The notes beneath the pieces are model-generated. The model worked only from the letters and a program-made list of their open reading frames with translations, was not told where the DNA came from and made no database searches. Positions 15,638 through 25,154 of a stretch of 64,000 nucleotides of DNA are shown in pieces. Location of the stretch: NCBI GenBank assembly GCA_016713425.1, contig JADJPE010000005.1:5182501-5246500 (forward strand), given 5' to 3'. Each line of letters begins with the position of its first letter. The stretch's first letter is position 1. Both the position numbers and the translations under genes were made by a program. This DNA comes from Deltaproteobacteria bacterium (lineage in GTDB: Bacteria > Myxococcota > Kuafuiibacteriia > Kuafuiibacteriales > Kuafuiibacteriaceae).

Positions 15638-17005
15638 TCATTGCAGCGAGCGGATCCAGCGAGCGACGCTGGGGAGTCCAAGGAGATCGATCTCTCCACG
15701 GTCGAGCCACACCCCCGCACAATGGCGGCAACACTCGATGCGCGCCGGATGCTCCGGAACCTGATGCGACTCGAGTCCTGTGCGGCAGACCGGACACGAG
15801 CCCACGATCGCGTCCAGCGGTGCGCGCTGAAAGGATGCAGGGCCTTGCGATGAACTCGGCCCAGCGTTGCTCTGGCGCCCGACGAAGCGGTCGAGCTCGC
15901 CGCGGTCGAGCCATATTCCGTGGCAGCTCTCGCACCGCTCCATGATGAAGCCATCCGAAAAGAGGGCGTGGAATCGGCCCCCGCACTTTCCACAGCGTTC
16001 GGCGGCAAGGAGACCGATCTCGGTCGGCGCGCGATCGGCCGACATGGCCGTCCGGGAGGGTGTCGTCGCGATCGACCCATCCTTTGGTGCCTTGGCCCGA
16101 AGCATCGTGCGAAGCATTTCGAGGGGGAGACCGTCGTGTGCGCGACGTTCGAGGTATTGGACCAGCGCTTGGCGCATCTCCGCGGCTGACGCGAAGCGAT
16201 CGTCGGCGCGAGGCTCCATCGCTCGAAAGATGAGCGCATCGATCTCTGCATCGCTGCCGCGCGTTGGCGAGGACGGCCGACCGGCGCGAATCTGCGCAAG
16301 GACCTCCGATGCATCGCCTCTTCCGAACGGGAGCGCGCCCGCCAACGCTTCGTACATCACGACCCCAAGCGCGAAGAGGTCGGCCCGGATATCGATGAGA
16401 TGCCCTTTGAGCTGTTCGGGCGGCATGTAGCGCACCTTGCCGAAGATGAGCTTCCCCTCCATCGAGGGTACAGCCGACTGCCTGGGGACCCACTTCGCGA
16501 GTCCGAAATCCAAGACCTTAATCGCCCCACTGCGCGCGATCAGCACGTTTTCTGGAGAAATGTCGCGATGAATGATCGGGGCGCTGCGGCCGGGCCCGCC
16601 GTGGTGCGCGTCGTCGAGCGCAAGAAGGACCTCAGCGGCGATCGCGGCGACCACGCAGGGCGTGAGTGGTGCTTGGGATAGCGTGGCACGACGCGCCAGG
16701 CGCTTGAGGTCAATGCCGTCGATGTACTCCATCACGAGCCAGAGCGCGTCGTTGTCGTGGCCAACATCGAAGATGTGCACGATGTTGGGGTGATTCAGGA
16801 AAGACCCGATCCTTGCTTCGTTCAAGAAGAGCGTGACGTAGTGGGCGTCGGTCGCCAGCTCGGGCCGAATCCGCTTGAGCGCAACGCGCTTCGCGAAGCC
16901 CGCGATGCCCGTGTGCTCAGCCAGAAAGACCTCACCCATGCCTCCCGCCGCGATACGGCGAATCAGCTCATAGCGGCCCAACCGCTCGTTCACGCGACCG
17001 AACAT
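15638..17005 (-). CDS. Ser/Thr protein kinase with two C-terminal TFIIB-type zinc ribbons
   Basis: 455 residues. The kinase domain (about 8-275) is canonical: AAGGMGEVFLAEH, VALKRIRPE, HRDISPENVLI, LDFGLAKW and MPPEQLKGH. After a short linker come two zinc ribbons of the zf-TFIIB type. The first is CGKCGG...CESCHGIWLDRGELD and the second CPVCRTG...CRHCAGVWLDRGEID, each with four cysteines. There is no membrane segment, so it is cytoplasmic. The ribbons may bind protein or nucleic acid. I start at the ATG at 17005 because the longer frame runs into the divergent HAD gene and the sequence MFGRVNERLGRYELI is a typical kinase start. Confidence 0.92.
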   Translation of the reverse strand: MFGRVNERLGRYELIRRIAAGGMGEVFLAEHTGIAGFAKRVALKRIRPELATDAHYVTLFLNEARIGSFLNHPNIVHIFDVGHDNDALWLVMEYIDGIDLKRLARRATLSQAPLTPCVVAAIAAEVLLALDDAHHGGPGRSAPIIHRDISPENVLIARSGAIKVLDFGLAKWVPRQSAVPSMEGKLIFGKVRYMPPEQLKGHLIDIRADLFALGVVMYEALAGALPFGRGDASEVLAQIRAGRPSSPTRGSDAEIDALIFRAMEPRADDRFASAAEMRQALVQYLERRAHDGLPLEMLRTMLRAKAPKDGSIATTPSRTAMSADRAPTEIGLLAAERCGKCGGRFHALFSDGFIMERCESCHGIWLDRGELDRFVGRQSNAGPSSSQGPASFQRAPLDAIVGSCPVCRTGLESHQVPEHPARIECCRHCAGVWLDRGEIDLLGLPSVARWIRSLQ

Positions 17006-17050
17006 ATCACTCAGCTCGTGCCCTCGGCCAGGGACACGGCCGCTCTTCTC

Positions 17051-17899
17051 ATGTACGATGCGCCCACCATGATCGATGTCGATCAACACCAGCTCATCGA
17101 CGCGATTCGCGCTTTGCCGGACGACCCTCGCTACGCGCGGGCGGCCATCTTTGATGCTGATCACACGCTATGGTCGGCCGATCTCGGGGATGATGCATTC
17201 CGGCTGGCGCTACGGGAGCGGATGTTTCGGGAGGAGGCTGGGCCTGGGCTTCGTCGGATTCTTGAGCGAATCCGCGAGTCACCGACCGGGGACGTGCATG
17301 AAGACGCCGCCCTGATTCACGCGCGCTACATGGAAGGGGCCGCCAGCGAGCAAGATATCATCGAAGCTGAGCTCATCTGCTATGCCGGCTGGTCGATCGA
17401 TGCGCTTCGGGAGCTCGCACGTCGGCTCCTCCGAGAAGGACTGAAGTCTTCCTATCATGAAGAAACCGAGCCCATCGTGCGGGCCCTGGAGGCGGAGGGT
17501 TACCGCATTCACGTGGTCTCGGGGAGTCCACATTGGTTGGTGCAGGAAGCGGTGGAATCGCTCGGCGTCCACGCGGATCATGCGGTCGGCGCTCGAGTAC
17601 GCGTCGAAGGCGGTGTACTGACGGACAAGCTCGAGGCGCCGGTCACCTTCTGGGAGGGCAAGGTCGAAGCCTTTCGCTTGTGGCTCGGCGCGCAGAACCC
17701 AAAGGTGGTGTTCGGAGACAGCGATGGCGATCTCGCGATGCTTCTCAGCGCTCAGCTTGCCGTGGCGGTAAATCCGCGGCCGGGTCTCAAGGCCGCACTT
17801 GAGGACCGACGCAACGGGGTCTGGTATCATTTCATGCCCCAGCGGACACTCGCCGGGCGTGTTATCGTGGCGCACGATACGGATCGCATCATCTTGTGA
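17051..17899 (+). CDS. HAD-family phosphatase (phosphoserine phosphatase-like)
   Basis: About 282 residues. HAD motif I is IFDADHTLW (nucleophile at about D35, acid/base at about D37), motif II is HVVSGSP, and motifs III/IV are KVEAF and VFGDSDGDLAML. The helical cap between motifs I and II fits subclass IB (SerB-like). It hydrolyses a phosphomonoester; the substrate is unknown. The start could be ATG 17051 or ATG 17069, and neither has a strong RBS. The methyltransferase follows 10 bases downstream, so they form an operon. Only 45 bases separate it from the divergent kinase. Confidence 0.85.
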   Translation: MYDAPTMIDVDQHQLIDAIRALPDDPRYARAAIFDADHTLWSADLGDDAFRLALRERMFREEAGPGLRRILERIRESPTGDVHEDAALIHARYMEGAASEQDIIEAELICYAGWSIDALRELARRLLREGLKSSYHEETEPIVRALEAEGYRIHVVSGSPHWLVQEAVESLGVHADHAVGARVRVEGGVLTDKLEAPVTFWEGKVEAFRLWLGAQNPKVVFGDSDGDLAMLLSAQLAVAVNPRPGLKAALEDRRNGVWYHFMPQRTLAGRVIVAHDTDRIIL

Positions 17900-17909
17900 C
17901 GGGGGCGCG

Positions 17910-18794
17910 ATGTCAGACGACCCCCGAGATGAAACCGGGCCTTCGAAGACGGTGGAAGAGGACGCGAGTGATTGGGCCTCGCTGGCGAATCTCGATTTTC
18001 CGCTCAACGTCTATGCTCTCGCGCTGGGCCTAGGCCAGGGGTACGTCGAGGCTCTTCACTACGGCCTGTTCGAAACACCGTCGGAGGCAGGCGCCCCCTC
18101 GCAAGCAGGCGCCCCCTCACACGCAGAAGTCCCTGAGCAAGTCCTGCATCGAGACTCCGGCCCGGATCTCGCCCTCGCTCAGGCTCGAGCGACCGATCGG
18201 CTCCTGGCTCAGCTCCCTCCTGCTCCCGCGCGTGTCCTCGAAGTGGGCATCGGGCTCGGGAAGACACTCCGGCGGTTGTCGTTGGAAGGCTATCGCGTCG
18301 AAGGCATCACGCCCGATTCGCACCAGGTGGCGATGGCACGCCATACGCTGCCTCACGTCCCGGTCGAAGAGGGCAGGTTCGAGTGTGCTTCGCGTCCCCC
18401 GGGATCGCTCGACGTCGTGCTGTTTCAGGAATCGGCGCAATACATCGATCGCGAGGTTGTCCTGGCGCGGTCGTTTGAGTGGCTGTGCGTCGGGGGCCTT
18501 CTGATCATCATGGACGAGGTTCCGAGCGCTGAGGTTCCTGAGTGGCGTGCGTCGTCCGAGCGCCTCGGTTACCGAGAACGGGCCTTCGTTGACTATACGG
18601 CGGAGGCGGCGCCCAGCGTCGATGTGCTTGTGCGCAGCATCGAAACGCACCGGGCGGAGATCGAGTCGCGATTGGGACTCTCGCCGGTGCGCCTCTACGA
18701 ACTCGTCGCCGAGCTCAAGCGTCGCCGAGCCGCCTATCGGCTTGGGCGTCATCGCTACGTCCTCTTTCACTGGGAGAAGAAGGGGCCGAAATAG
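17910..18794 (+). CDS. class I SAM-dependent methyltransferase
   Basis: 294 residues. The SAM-binding motif I is RVLEVGIGLGKTLRRL (about residues 108-124), followed by an acidic turn (VEGITPDSHQVAMA) and post-motif LDVVLFQESAQYID. This layout suits small-molecule methyltransferases; the substrate is unknown. The N-terminal 100 residues include a short 18-base repeat (AGAPSQ/AGAPSH, at 18087-18122). I chose the ATG at 17910, just after the HAD gene; an upstream frame would overlap that gene. Coupling to a HAD phosphatase suggests a shared small-molecule pathway, but this is an inference. Confidence 0.82.
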   Translation: MSDDPRDETGPSKTVEEDASDWASLANLDFPLNVYALALGLGQGYVEALHYGLFETPSEAGAPSQAGAPSHAEVPEQVLHRDSGPDLALAQARATDRLLAQLPPAPARVLEVGIGLGKTLRRLSLEGYRVEGITPDSHQVAMARHTLPHVPVEEGRFECASRPPGSLDVVLFQESAQYIDREVVLARSFEWLCVGGLLIIMDEVPSAEVPEWRASSERLGYRERAFVDYTAEAAPSVDVLVRSIETHRAEIESRLGLSPVRLYELVAELKRRRAAYRLGRHRYVLFHWEKKGPK

Positions 18795-18970
18795 GCCCAA
18801 GTTCATCGCGATGGCGGTGGCGCCTCCGGCAGTGGGGGGATGGACGCCGGTCGTTTGGTCCAAAACGGGCGCAACGTGGGTGGGCCTTGACCGATAACGC
18901 CTGTGAAGGTGTACCCGTCGTCCCGGGCGCAGGCGGTTCGACGGAACGTTGTCTGATTCTGAGGTGGGCG

Positions 18971-19486
18971 ATGGAATCTGTCTCTTCGGCTCTTTATGGG
19001 CATCCGATCGAGCGGTTCGGGGATTCGGGGCCGCAGGGTCTCAGCGACGGCCGATGCGTGGGGTGTGAAGCCGTCGAGGCGGCGACTCAGCCACCGCGAC
19101 GAAGGACGATTTGGGATGCCTCCAAGGTCGCTCTGCGATCTCCGGGCTACTACTTGCAAGTGGCGGGTGCGGTTGCCGGCTACATCAATCCGGCGCAGCT
19201 CACACCGCTTGGGCTCGGGCTGCTCTCCTACGGTGCAGCCGTCGGGTTGGTGCGACGGTCACAGCGTCGAGGCCCTGCTGTCGGGCCCCCCGATCAGGTC
19301 CGCGGACTCCGGGCGCCGGCACTCTCGGGTGTCGCGTCGGTCATGGGGGCTGGACTTCTGATGGGTGCGCTTGTTCGACGGTTCCCGTGGGCTGCCGGGG
19401 CGGCGGTTGCCGGCTTACTGCTGGGGGCAGCCGTCGGCGATCGCTTGGGCGCCGACGAGACCGACGGAAAGGCCCCTTTGATTTAG
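18971..19486 (+). CDS. small membrane protein of unknown function
   Basis: 171 residues from ATG 18971, which has GAGGTGGG just upstream. The N-terminal 55 residues are polar with a CxxC-like spot (RCVGCEAVEA). The rest has two or three glycine/alanine-rich hydrophobic stretches (LTPLGLGLLSYGAAVGLV, GVASVMGAGLLMGALV, AAGAAVAGLLLGAAVG), so it is probably an inner-membrane protein. No family is recognised. It ends three bases before the convergent ettA stop. Confidence 0.6.
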   Translation: MESVSSALYGHPIERFGDSGPQGLSDGRCVGCEAVEAATQPPRRRTIWDASKVALRSPGYYLQVAGAVAGYINPAQLTPLGLGLLSYGAAVGLVRRSQRRGPAVGPPDQVRGLRAPALSGVASVMGAGLLMGALVRRFPWAAGAAVAGLLLGAAVGDRLGADETDGKAPLI

Positions 19487-19489
19487 GCG

Positions 19490-21163
19490 CTAGGAAGCCG
19501 TGAGCTTGCGATACTTGATGCGCTTCGGCGTGTCGGCATGCGGTCCGAGGCGGCGCCGCTTGTCGGCCTCGTAGTCCTGAAAATTCCCCTCGAAAAACAC
19601 GGTGCGGCTGTCGCCCTCGAAGGCGAGCATGTGGGTCGCGATTCGGTCGAGAAACCACCGGTCGTGGCTGATCACGAGCACACAGCCCGCGAACGCCAAC
19701 AGGGCGTCTTCGAGCGCTCGCAGCGTGTCGACATCGAGGTCATTGGTGGGCTCGTCGAGGAGCAAGACGTTGGAGCCGCGCTTGAGCAACTTGGCGAGGT
19801 GGACACGGTTCCGCTCGCCGCCCGAAAGGTCTCCGACGCGCTTCTGTTGATCCGGGCCCTTGAAGTTGAACATGGCCACGTAGGCGCGACCAGGGATGTC
19901 GCGTTGGCCGATGCGGACGGTATCCTGTCCGTCACAGATTTCCTCCCAGACGAGATTGTCTTCGTCGAGGGCATCTCGGGACTGGTCGACGTATCCGAAC
20001 TGAACGGTGTCGCCCACGCGGAGCGTACCGCCATCCGGTGATTCTTGGCCGGTAAGAAGGCGAAAGAGCGTCGTCTTGCCGGCACCGTTCGCGCCGATCA
20101 CGCCCACGATCCCGGCGCGGGGCAAGGTGAAGGTCAGGTCATCGAAGAGCAGCCTATCTCCGTACGACTTCTTGAGCTGGTTCGCCTCGACCACGAGGTC
20201 ACCGAGTCGGTCTCCGGGCGGGATGAGGATCTCGACCTGCTCGATCTTCTGCCGGCTGCTCTCTTGCAACAACGATTCATAAGCTTTTAGTCGGGCCTTG
20301 CTCTTGGCTTGGCGGGCGCGCGGGGCCTCGCGCACCCACTCCAGTTCGTGCTCGAGCGTGCGACGTCTCGCGCTCGCCTGCTTCTCTTCGACGGCGAGGC
20401 GCTTACTCTTCTGTTCGAGCCAAGAGGTGTAGTTGCCTTTCCATGGAATGCCTTCGCCTCGGTCGAGCTCCAAGATCCAGCCGGCCACGTTGTCCAGGAA
20501 GTAACGGTCGTGGGTGACGGCGACGACGGTGCCTGCGTATTCGCCCAAGTGGTGCTCGAGCCATGCGACGGACTCGGCGTCGAGATGGTTGGTCGGTTCG
20601 TCGAGCAAGAGCAGATCGGGGCGCTCGAGCAAGATGCGACACAACGCGACCCGCCGTTTCTCACCGCCGGACAAGCGGTCGACGGCCGAGTCGGGCGCGG
20701 GACATCGAAGGGCATCCATGGCACGCTCGACGGTCAGATCGAGCTCCCAAGCATTCTTTGCCTCGATTTCGTCCTGAATCCGCCCGTGCTCGTCCATGAC
20801 CTTGGTCATTTCGTCGTCGCTGAGCGGCTCACCCAACTTCATGGACAGCTCGTCGAATCGCGTGAGCAATGCGCGCGTGCTCGCGACGGCCTCGTCGACA
20901 TTTTCGCGGACCGTCTTCGCCGGGTCGAGCTTCGGCTCCTGGCTGAGCAGACCCACGGTGTAGCCCTTGGTGAGCTGGGCCTCCCCGGTATAGCTCGTGT
21001 CGAGCCCTGCCATGATTCGAAGGAGCGAGCTCTTCCCGGATCCATTGACGCCCAGGACCCCAATCTTGGCGCCCGGGAGGAACGCGAGGGTCAGGTTTTT
21101 CAGGATGACCTTCCCAGGGTGCGCCTTCTGAACGTTCTGCATCGTGTAAATGAACTCGGCCAT
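19490..21163 (-). CDS. ettA: ABC-F translational throttle protein EttA
   Basis: 557 residues, matching the 555 of E. coli EttA. It begins MAEFIYTMQNVQKAHPGK, close to the E. coli start. There are two ATP-binding cassettes: Walker A GVNGSGKSS with signature LSGGEKRR, and GANGAGKTT with LSGGERNR; both Walker B motifs end LLLDEPTN. There are no membrane segments. EttA binds the ribosomal E site and gates the first translocation according to ATP/ADP. The start is the ATG at 21163 with GAAGAG seven bases upstream. It is divergent from lysS. Confidence 0.96.
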   Translation of the reverse strand: MAEFIYTMQNVQKAHPGKVILKNLTLAFLPGAKIGVLGVNGSGKSSLLRIMAGLDTSYTGEAQLTKGYTVGLLSQEPKLDPAKTVRENVDEAVASTRALLTRFDELSMKLGEPLSDDEMTKVMDEHGRIQDEIEAKNAWELDLTVERAMDALRCPAPDSAVDRLSGGEKRRVALCRILLERPDLLLLDEPTNHLDAESVAWLEHHLGEYAGTVVAVTHDRYFLDNVAGWILELDRGEGIPWKGNYTSWLEQKSKRLAVEEKQASARRRTLEHELEWVREAPRARQAKSKARLKAYESLLQESSRQKIEQVEILIPPGDRLGDLVVEANQLKKSYGDRLLFDDLTFTLPRAGIVGVIGANGAGKTTLFRLLTGQESPDGGTLRVGDTVQFGYVDQSRDALDEDNLVWEEICDGQDTVRIGQRDIPGRAYVAMFNFKGPDQQKRVGDLSGGERNRVHLAKLLKRGSNVLLLDEPTNDLDVDTLRALEDALLAFAGCVLVISHDRWFLDRIATHMLAFEGDSRTVFFEGNFQDYEADKRRRLGPHADTPKRIKYRKLTAS

Positions 21164-21276
21164 TGGCGGCTCTTCTGCCGCCCCCGCGGGTCCGTGGCAA
21201 GCGCCTTCACATCGCATGCCGAGCGCAGCCAAACGATTGACCGCACCAAGGCGCCCTGTGTAAGTCTCCCGAGCTC

Positions 21277-22854
21277 ATGGAACCTGTGGCCGGTGGTGGT
21301 TTGGACGAAATCCTTCGCGTTCGGAGAGAAAAAGCCAGAAAGCTTGACGAAATGGGGTGGAAGTCCTTTCCGAACGGGCTCGTGGTCACCCACACCACCG
21401 AAGAGGTGCGGTCCCCGGAGGGCGCGCCTGCGGAACCCGGACCGAATGACCCTACGTTCTGCGTGGGTGGCCGCCTTATGGCCATCCGAAGCATGGGCAA
21501 GGCGATGTTTTGCGATCTCTGGGATCGGGCGGGTCGTCTTCAGATTCAGATTCGCAAGGACCTGGTGGACGCGTCGGTCTTTGAGCGGGCCAAGCTCCTG
21601 GACCTAGGCGACATCGTCGTGGCCGAAGGCCCACGCTTCGTGACCCGACGAGGGGAGCTCACGCTTCAGGTGAGGTCCCTGAAGCTTGCATCGAAAAGCC
21701 TGCACCCGTTGCCCGATAAGCACGCTGGATTGTCTGACGTCGAGCTCCGCTATCGGCAGCGCTACGTGGACCTCGTGGTCAACCAAGAAGTCCGCGAGAC
21801 CTTCATGAGACGGACCCGGCTCATCAAGTTCTTGCGTCGATTCCTCGATGAGCGAGGCTTTCTCGAGGTCGAGACGCCGATGCTTCATTCGCTCGTCAGT
21901 GGGGCGGCGGCCAAACCTTTCGTGACCCACCACAACGCGCTCGACATGGATCTGTATTGCCGCATCGCACCGGAGCTCCATCTCAAACGCTTGCTGGTCG
22001 GCGGTCTTGAGCGAGTCTACGAGATCGGTCGGAACTTTCGAAATGAAGGGCTCTCGGCGCAACACAACCCCGAGTTCACGATGCTCGAGTTTTACCAAGC
22101 CTTCGCAACCTACGAAGATCTGGTGAAGCTGACGGAAACGATGATCCGAGAGGCCGCGATCGAAGTCACGGGGTCGCCGGTCGTCGCCTATGGCGGAAGC
22201 GGCGAAGGCTCGCCGGCGATCGAGCTGCGCTTCGATCGTCCTTTTGCGCGGATTCCGGTCCGCGATGGGTTGCGCGAGAAGCTTGGGGGCTGCGACATCT
22301 TCGACGCCGATGCGCTCGTGGCGGCGGCCAAGTCTCGCAGTCTCGCGCTCAATCCGTCCGACCCGATCGGCAAGCTTCAGATGGATCTCTTTGAACATCT
22401 GTTCGAGGCCGAGCTGATTCAGCCTACGTTTGTGACCGATTTTCCGATCGAGGTCTCACCGCTGGCTCGCCGCAACGATCTCGATCCGTCCATCGCCGAT
22501 CGATTCGAGCTTTATATGGTTGGTCGTGAGATCGCGAACGCCTTCTCGGAGCTCAACGATCCCGAGGATCAGAGACGTCGATTCGTCGCGCAGGCGGAGG
22601 CGAAACGCCAGGGCGCCGAAGAGACGATGGACTACGACGAAGACTACTGCCATGCGCTCGAGATCGGCATGCCGCCGGCAGCGGGCGAGGGCATTGGTAT
22701 CGATCGGCTATGCATGATCTTGACGAACGCACCGTCCATCCGCGACGTCATTCTCTTTCCTCAGATGCGAAAGACGTCGGGGTCGCCGGCCGCTCAGGCG
22801 GCGGGCGAGACATCGGGCAGCGCCCAGGGCGGGGCCGAAGCTGGCGCGTCATGA
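21277..22854 (+). CDS. lysS: lysyl-tRNA synthetase, class II
   Basis: 525 residues. It has an N-terminal OB-fold anticodon-binding domain (GRLMAIRSMGKAMFCDLWD) and a class II catalytic domain with motif 1 (RFLDERGFLEVETPML), motif 2 (RNFRNEGLSAQHNPEFT) and motif 3 (GEGIGIDRLCM). It charges tRNA-Lys. The last 25 residues (AAQAAGETSGSAQGG) are a low-complexity tail. Its stop overlaps the ATG of the lolC/E gene as ATGA, so an aminoacyl-tRNA synthetase opens a lipoprotein-transport operon. Confidence 0.97.
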   Translation: MEPVAGGGLDEILRVRREKARKLDEMGWKSFPNGLVVTHTTEEVRSPEGAPAEPGPNDPTFCVGGRLMAIRSMGKAMFCDLWDRAGRLQIQIRKDLVDASVFERAKLLDLGDIVVAEGPRFVTRRGELTLQVRSLKLASKSLHPLPDKHAGLSDVELRYRQRYVDLVVNQEVRETFMRRTRLIKFLRRFLDERGFLEVETPMLHSLVSGAAAKPFVTHHNALDMDLYCRIAPELHLKRLLVGGLERVYEIGRNFRNEGLSAQHNPEFTMLEFYQAFATYEDLVKLTETMIREAAIEVTGSPVVAYGGSGEGSPAIELRFDRPFARIPVRDGLREKLGGCDIFDADALVAAAKSRSLALNPSDPIGKLQMDLFEHLFEAELIQPTFVTDFPIEVSPLARRNDLDPSIADRFELYMVGREIANAFSELNDPEDQRRRFVAQAEAKRQGAEETMDYDEDYCHALEIGMPPAAGEGIGIDRLCMILTNAPSIRDVILFPQMRKTSGSPAAQAAGETSGSAQGGAEAGAS

Positions 22855-25154
22855 GACGGTCTTTCGCGCGCGCGACCGGCGGCGGTCTGGTGGGTGCCGC
22901 AGCAACGCTCCTTGGTCAGTGGGGGTGCGCAAGCGTTCTCGAATTTCTCCCCATGGGGACGCGCGCGCAGGCAACGGGCGTCGCGCTGAGTACGATGATC
23001 CTGTTGGGGGTCGGTTTTGTCGTCGGTCTGCGAGCGCGTCATCGCTCGACCGTTGACCGACCGCGCGCGTTCACTTTGTTCGGGCTCTTGTCGGGCCCCG
23101 ATCTCGAACAGGGCGATCCGGCAGCGGGCCGTGCGCTGCCTAAGGGTGTCATCTGGGCGGCCGCTGGATTCCTGCTTGTCGTCGGCATCGCCGGCTACGT
23201 GATGCCGTGGGCTCTTGGAGGGCTGTCCCTGGCCTCGCTTGGACAGGGCGGAATGGGTCGCGCGATGCTGGCGACAGATGCCACGCTGTTTGGACCGCTT
23301 CTCTTCCTCACGGTTGGCGCCATGCTCGGACTTCACACGCGCGCGTTTACTGTCCTCACGTCCATGGGAGGCCTTGCGATGCTCGTCGCGGGGAGCTTTG
23401 TCGGCGGATATCTGGCCCGATACGCCTCATATGACGCGAATACGATCGCGGGTCTCACTGTACTGGGCGTCGTCATCTCAAGCCTTTCGACGGGCTTCGT
23501 TCTCGCTTGGATTCGCCAGCGGCTCGCCTTCGTCGAGCTGAGTCTGGTCGCGCTCTATGCTGGCTATCTCGTTTTTCTCGCCGCCAGCATCGGACCCGCC
23601 TCTTTGCTCAAGTCGTTCAATCTCCCGGAAGAGCAAGTCTTCTTGGCTCTGGCGGCCATTCCGCTCATTGGCGTCTTTGCTCTGCTGACCGTCGGAAGCA
23701 GCATTGGGTTTCTTCTCCACGGGGGCGGTCGATTCGATCCGGGATTCCGGTACGAGTTTAGCGTCGCGCTTCGATATCTGCGCGCCCACCGTCGCGATGG
23801 CATGGTGGGCGTCGTGACGACGATCGCGGTCGTGGGGGTGACGCTTGGCGTCACGGCCCTCGTCGTCGTCTTGTCGGTGATGAGTGGCTTCGAGGAGGAC
23901 CTGAAACAGAAGATTCTCGGAGCCCATGCGCACATCGTCATCGGGAAACACGGGGACGACTTCAGCGAGTACGTGGACGTCGAAGAGGAGGTCAAAAGCT
24001 TGCCTGGGATCGATACGGTCGCTGCTTTCGTCCTCGGCGACGCGATGATCTCGACCGATGCTGGCCTGTCGGGGACGCTCGTGAAGGGCATCGACCCGAC
24101 CTCATGGGGCGCGACGCGCGACCTGCGGAAGGCGATGATTCAGGGGCGACTCGAGTATCTTGGCGAGCCGAGCGAGATCCCAGGTGCCCGGAGCATCTCG
24201 GCCCCCGGGCTCGAGGCCTATGGGGCATCGGCGACCTCGTCGCCGTCTGCCGTAGAGGCGCGGGGCGGGAAGGCGTCGACGGATGGCCAACGAGCGGCTG
24301 ATGGGCTGGCCCTTGGACTTGGGGTCCCTCTCCCCCACGAAGACAAGATCGCTTCACGACCCCTTCCTGGGATCTTGATCGGACGTGAGCTCAAGAAGAC
24401 CCTGCGCGTAAACGTCGGAGACACCGTGAAGCTCGTATCGCCGATCTCCGAGGAGATTGGCCCGATGGGCCCGACGCCCAAGCTTCGTCGATTTCGGGTC
24501 GCTGGAATCTTCTACTCCGGGATGTACGAATACGACGCCAAATTCACCTACATCGAGATGGGTCAAGCGCAGCGGTTCTTGGGCTCGCGGGGCCGGGTGA
24601 CGGGCATCGAGCTCAAGATCCTCGACATTGACGACACGGCCGAGATGGTTGAGGCGCTCAAGCGTCGACTGGGCGGTCATCCCTACACGGTCCGGGATTG
24701 GCGAGAGATGAACAAAGAGCTGTTCTCCGCGCTCCTCCTCGAGAAATTGGCGATGTTCATTGGGTTGACGATGATCATCATGGTGGCGTCTTTTCTGATC
24801 GTCGCCACGCTCGTCATGATCGTGCTCCAGCGCGGCAAGGAGATCGCGATCTTGAAGTCGATCGGTGCAAGCGACGCATCGGTGATGAAGATCTTTGTCG
24901 TTCAGGGCGTGATCGTCGGCGTCGGTGGTGCCTTGCTGGGCGTCGCGTTCGGGCTCGTTCTTTGTTTGATCCTTGGACGCTTCGTCAGCCTGGACGAGAA
25001 CATGTTCTACATCGCGCAACTTCCGGTCGTCGTGGACTCGATCGAGGTCGCCGCGATTGGGCTGAGTGCGGTCGTGATCAGCTACTTGGCAACGATCTAT
25101 CCTGCGATGACCGCGGCGCAGCTCCGACCGGTCGAGGGCCTTCGTGATGACTGA
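22851..25154 (+). CDS. lipoprotein-releasing ABC transporter permease (LolC/E family) with N-terminal membrane extension
   Basis: 767 residues, against about 410 for LolC or LolE. The canonical part begins at residue about 299 with FRYEFSVALRYLRAHRR and the first helix GVTLGVTALVVVLSVMSGFE. It has a periplasmic MacB-like domain and three C-terminal helices (LTMIIMVASFLIVATLVMIV, IVGVGGALLGVAFGLVLCL, AAIGLSAVVISYLATIYPAM). LolCDE extracts lipoproteins from the inner membrane for transfer to LolA. The N-terminal 298 residues carry about seven or eight hydrophobic segments of unknown role. The periplasmic domain also has a Ser/Ala-rich insertion (EAYGASATSSPS). A single permease with LolD suggests a homodimer, so I do not choose lolC or lolE. 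Confidence 0.93.
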   Translation: MRRSFARATGGGLVGAAATLLGQWGCASVLEFLPMGTRAQATGVALSTMILLGVGFVVGLRARHRSTVDRPRAFTLFGLLSGPDLEQGDPAAGRALPKGVIWAAAGFLLVVGIAGYVMPWALGGLSLASLGQGGMGRAMLATDATLFGPLLFLTVGAMLGLHTRAFTVLTSMGGLAMLVAGSFVGGYLARYASYDANTIAGLTVLGVVISSLSTGFVLAWIRQRLAFVELSLVALYAGYLVFLAASIGPASLLKSFNLPEEQVFLALAAIPLIGVFALLTVGSSIGFLLHGGGRFDPGFRYEFSVALRYLRAHRRDGMVGVVTTIAVVGVTLGVTALVVVLSVMSGFEEDLKQKILGAHAHIVIGKHGDDFSEYVDVEEEVKSLPGIDTVAAFVLGDAMISTDAGLSGTLVKGIDPTSWGATRDLRKAMIQGRLEYLGEPSEIPGARSISAPGLEAYGASATSSPSAVEARGGKASTDGQRAADGLALGLGVPLPHEDKIASRPLPGILIGRELKKTLRVNVGDTVKLVSPISEEIGPMGPTPKLRRFRVAGIFYSGMYEYDAKFTYIEMGQAQRFLGSRGRVTGIELKILDIDDTAEMVEALKRRLGGHPYTVRDWREMNKELFSALLLEKLAMFIGLTMIIMVASFLIVATLVMIVLQRGKEIAILKSIGASDASVMKIFVVQGVIVGVGGALLGVAFGLVLCLILGRFVSLDENMFYIAQLPVVVDSIEVAAIGLSAVVISYLATIYPAMTAAQLRPVEGLRDD

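Noticed and set aside
16757..17050. N-terminal extension of the HAD gene
   Set aside because: It runs antisense through the kinase with zinc ribbons; the HAD fold starts after 17051.
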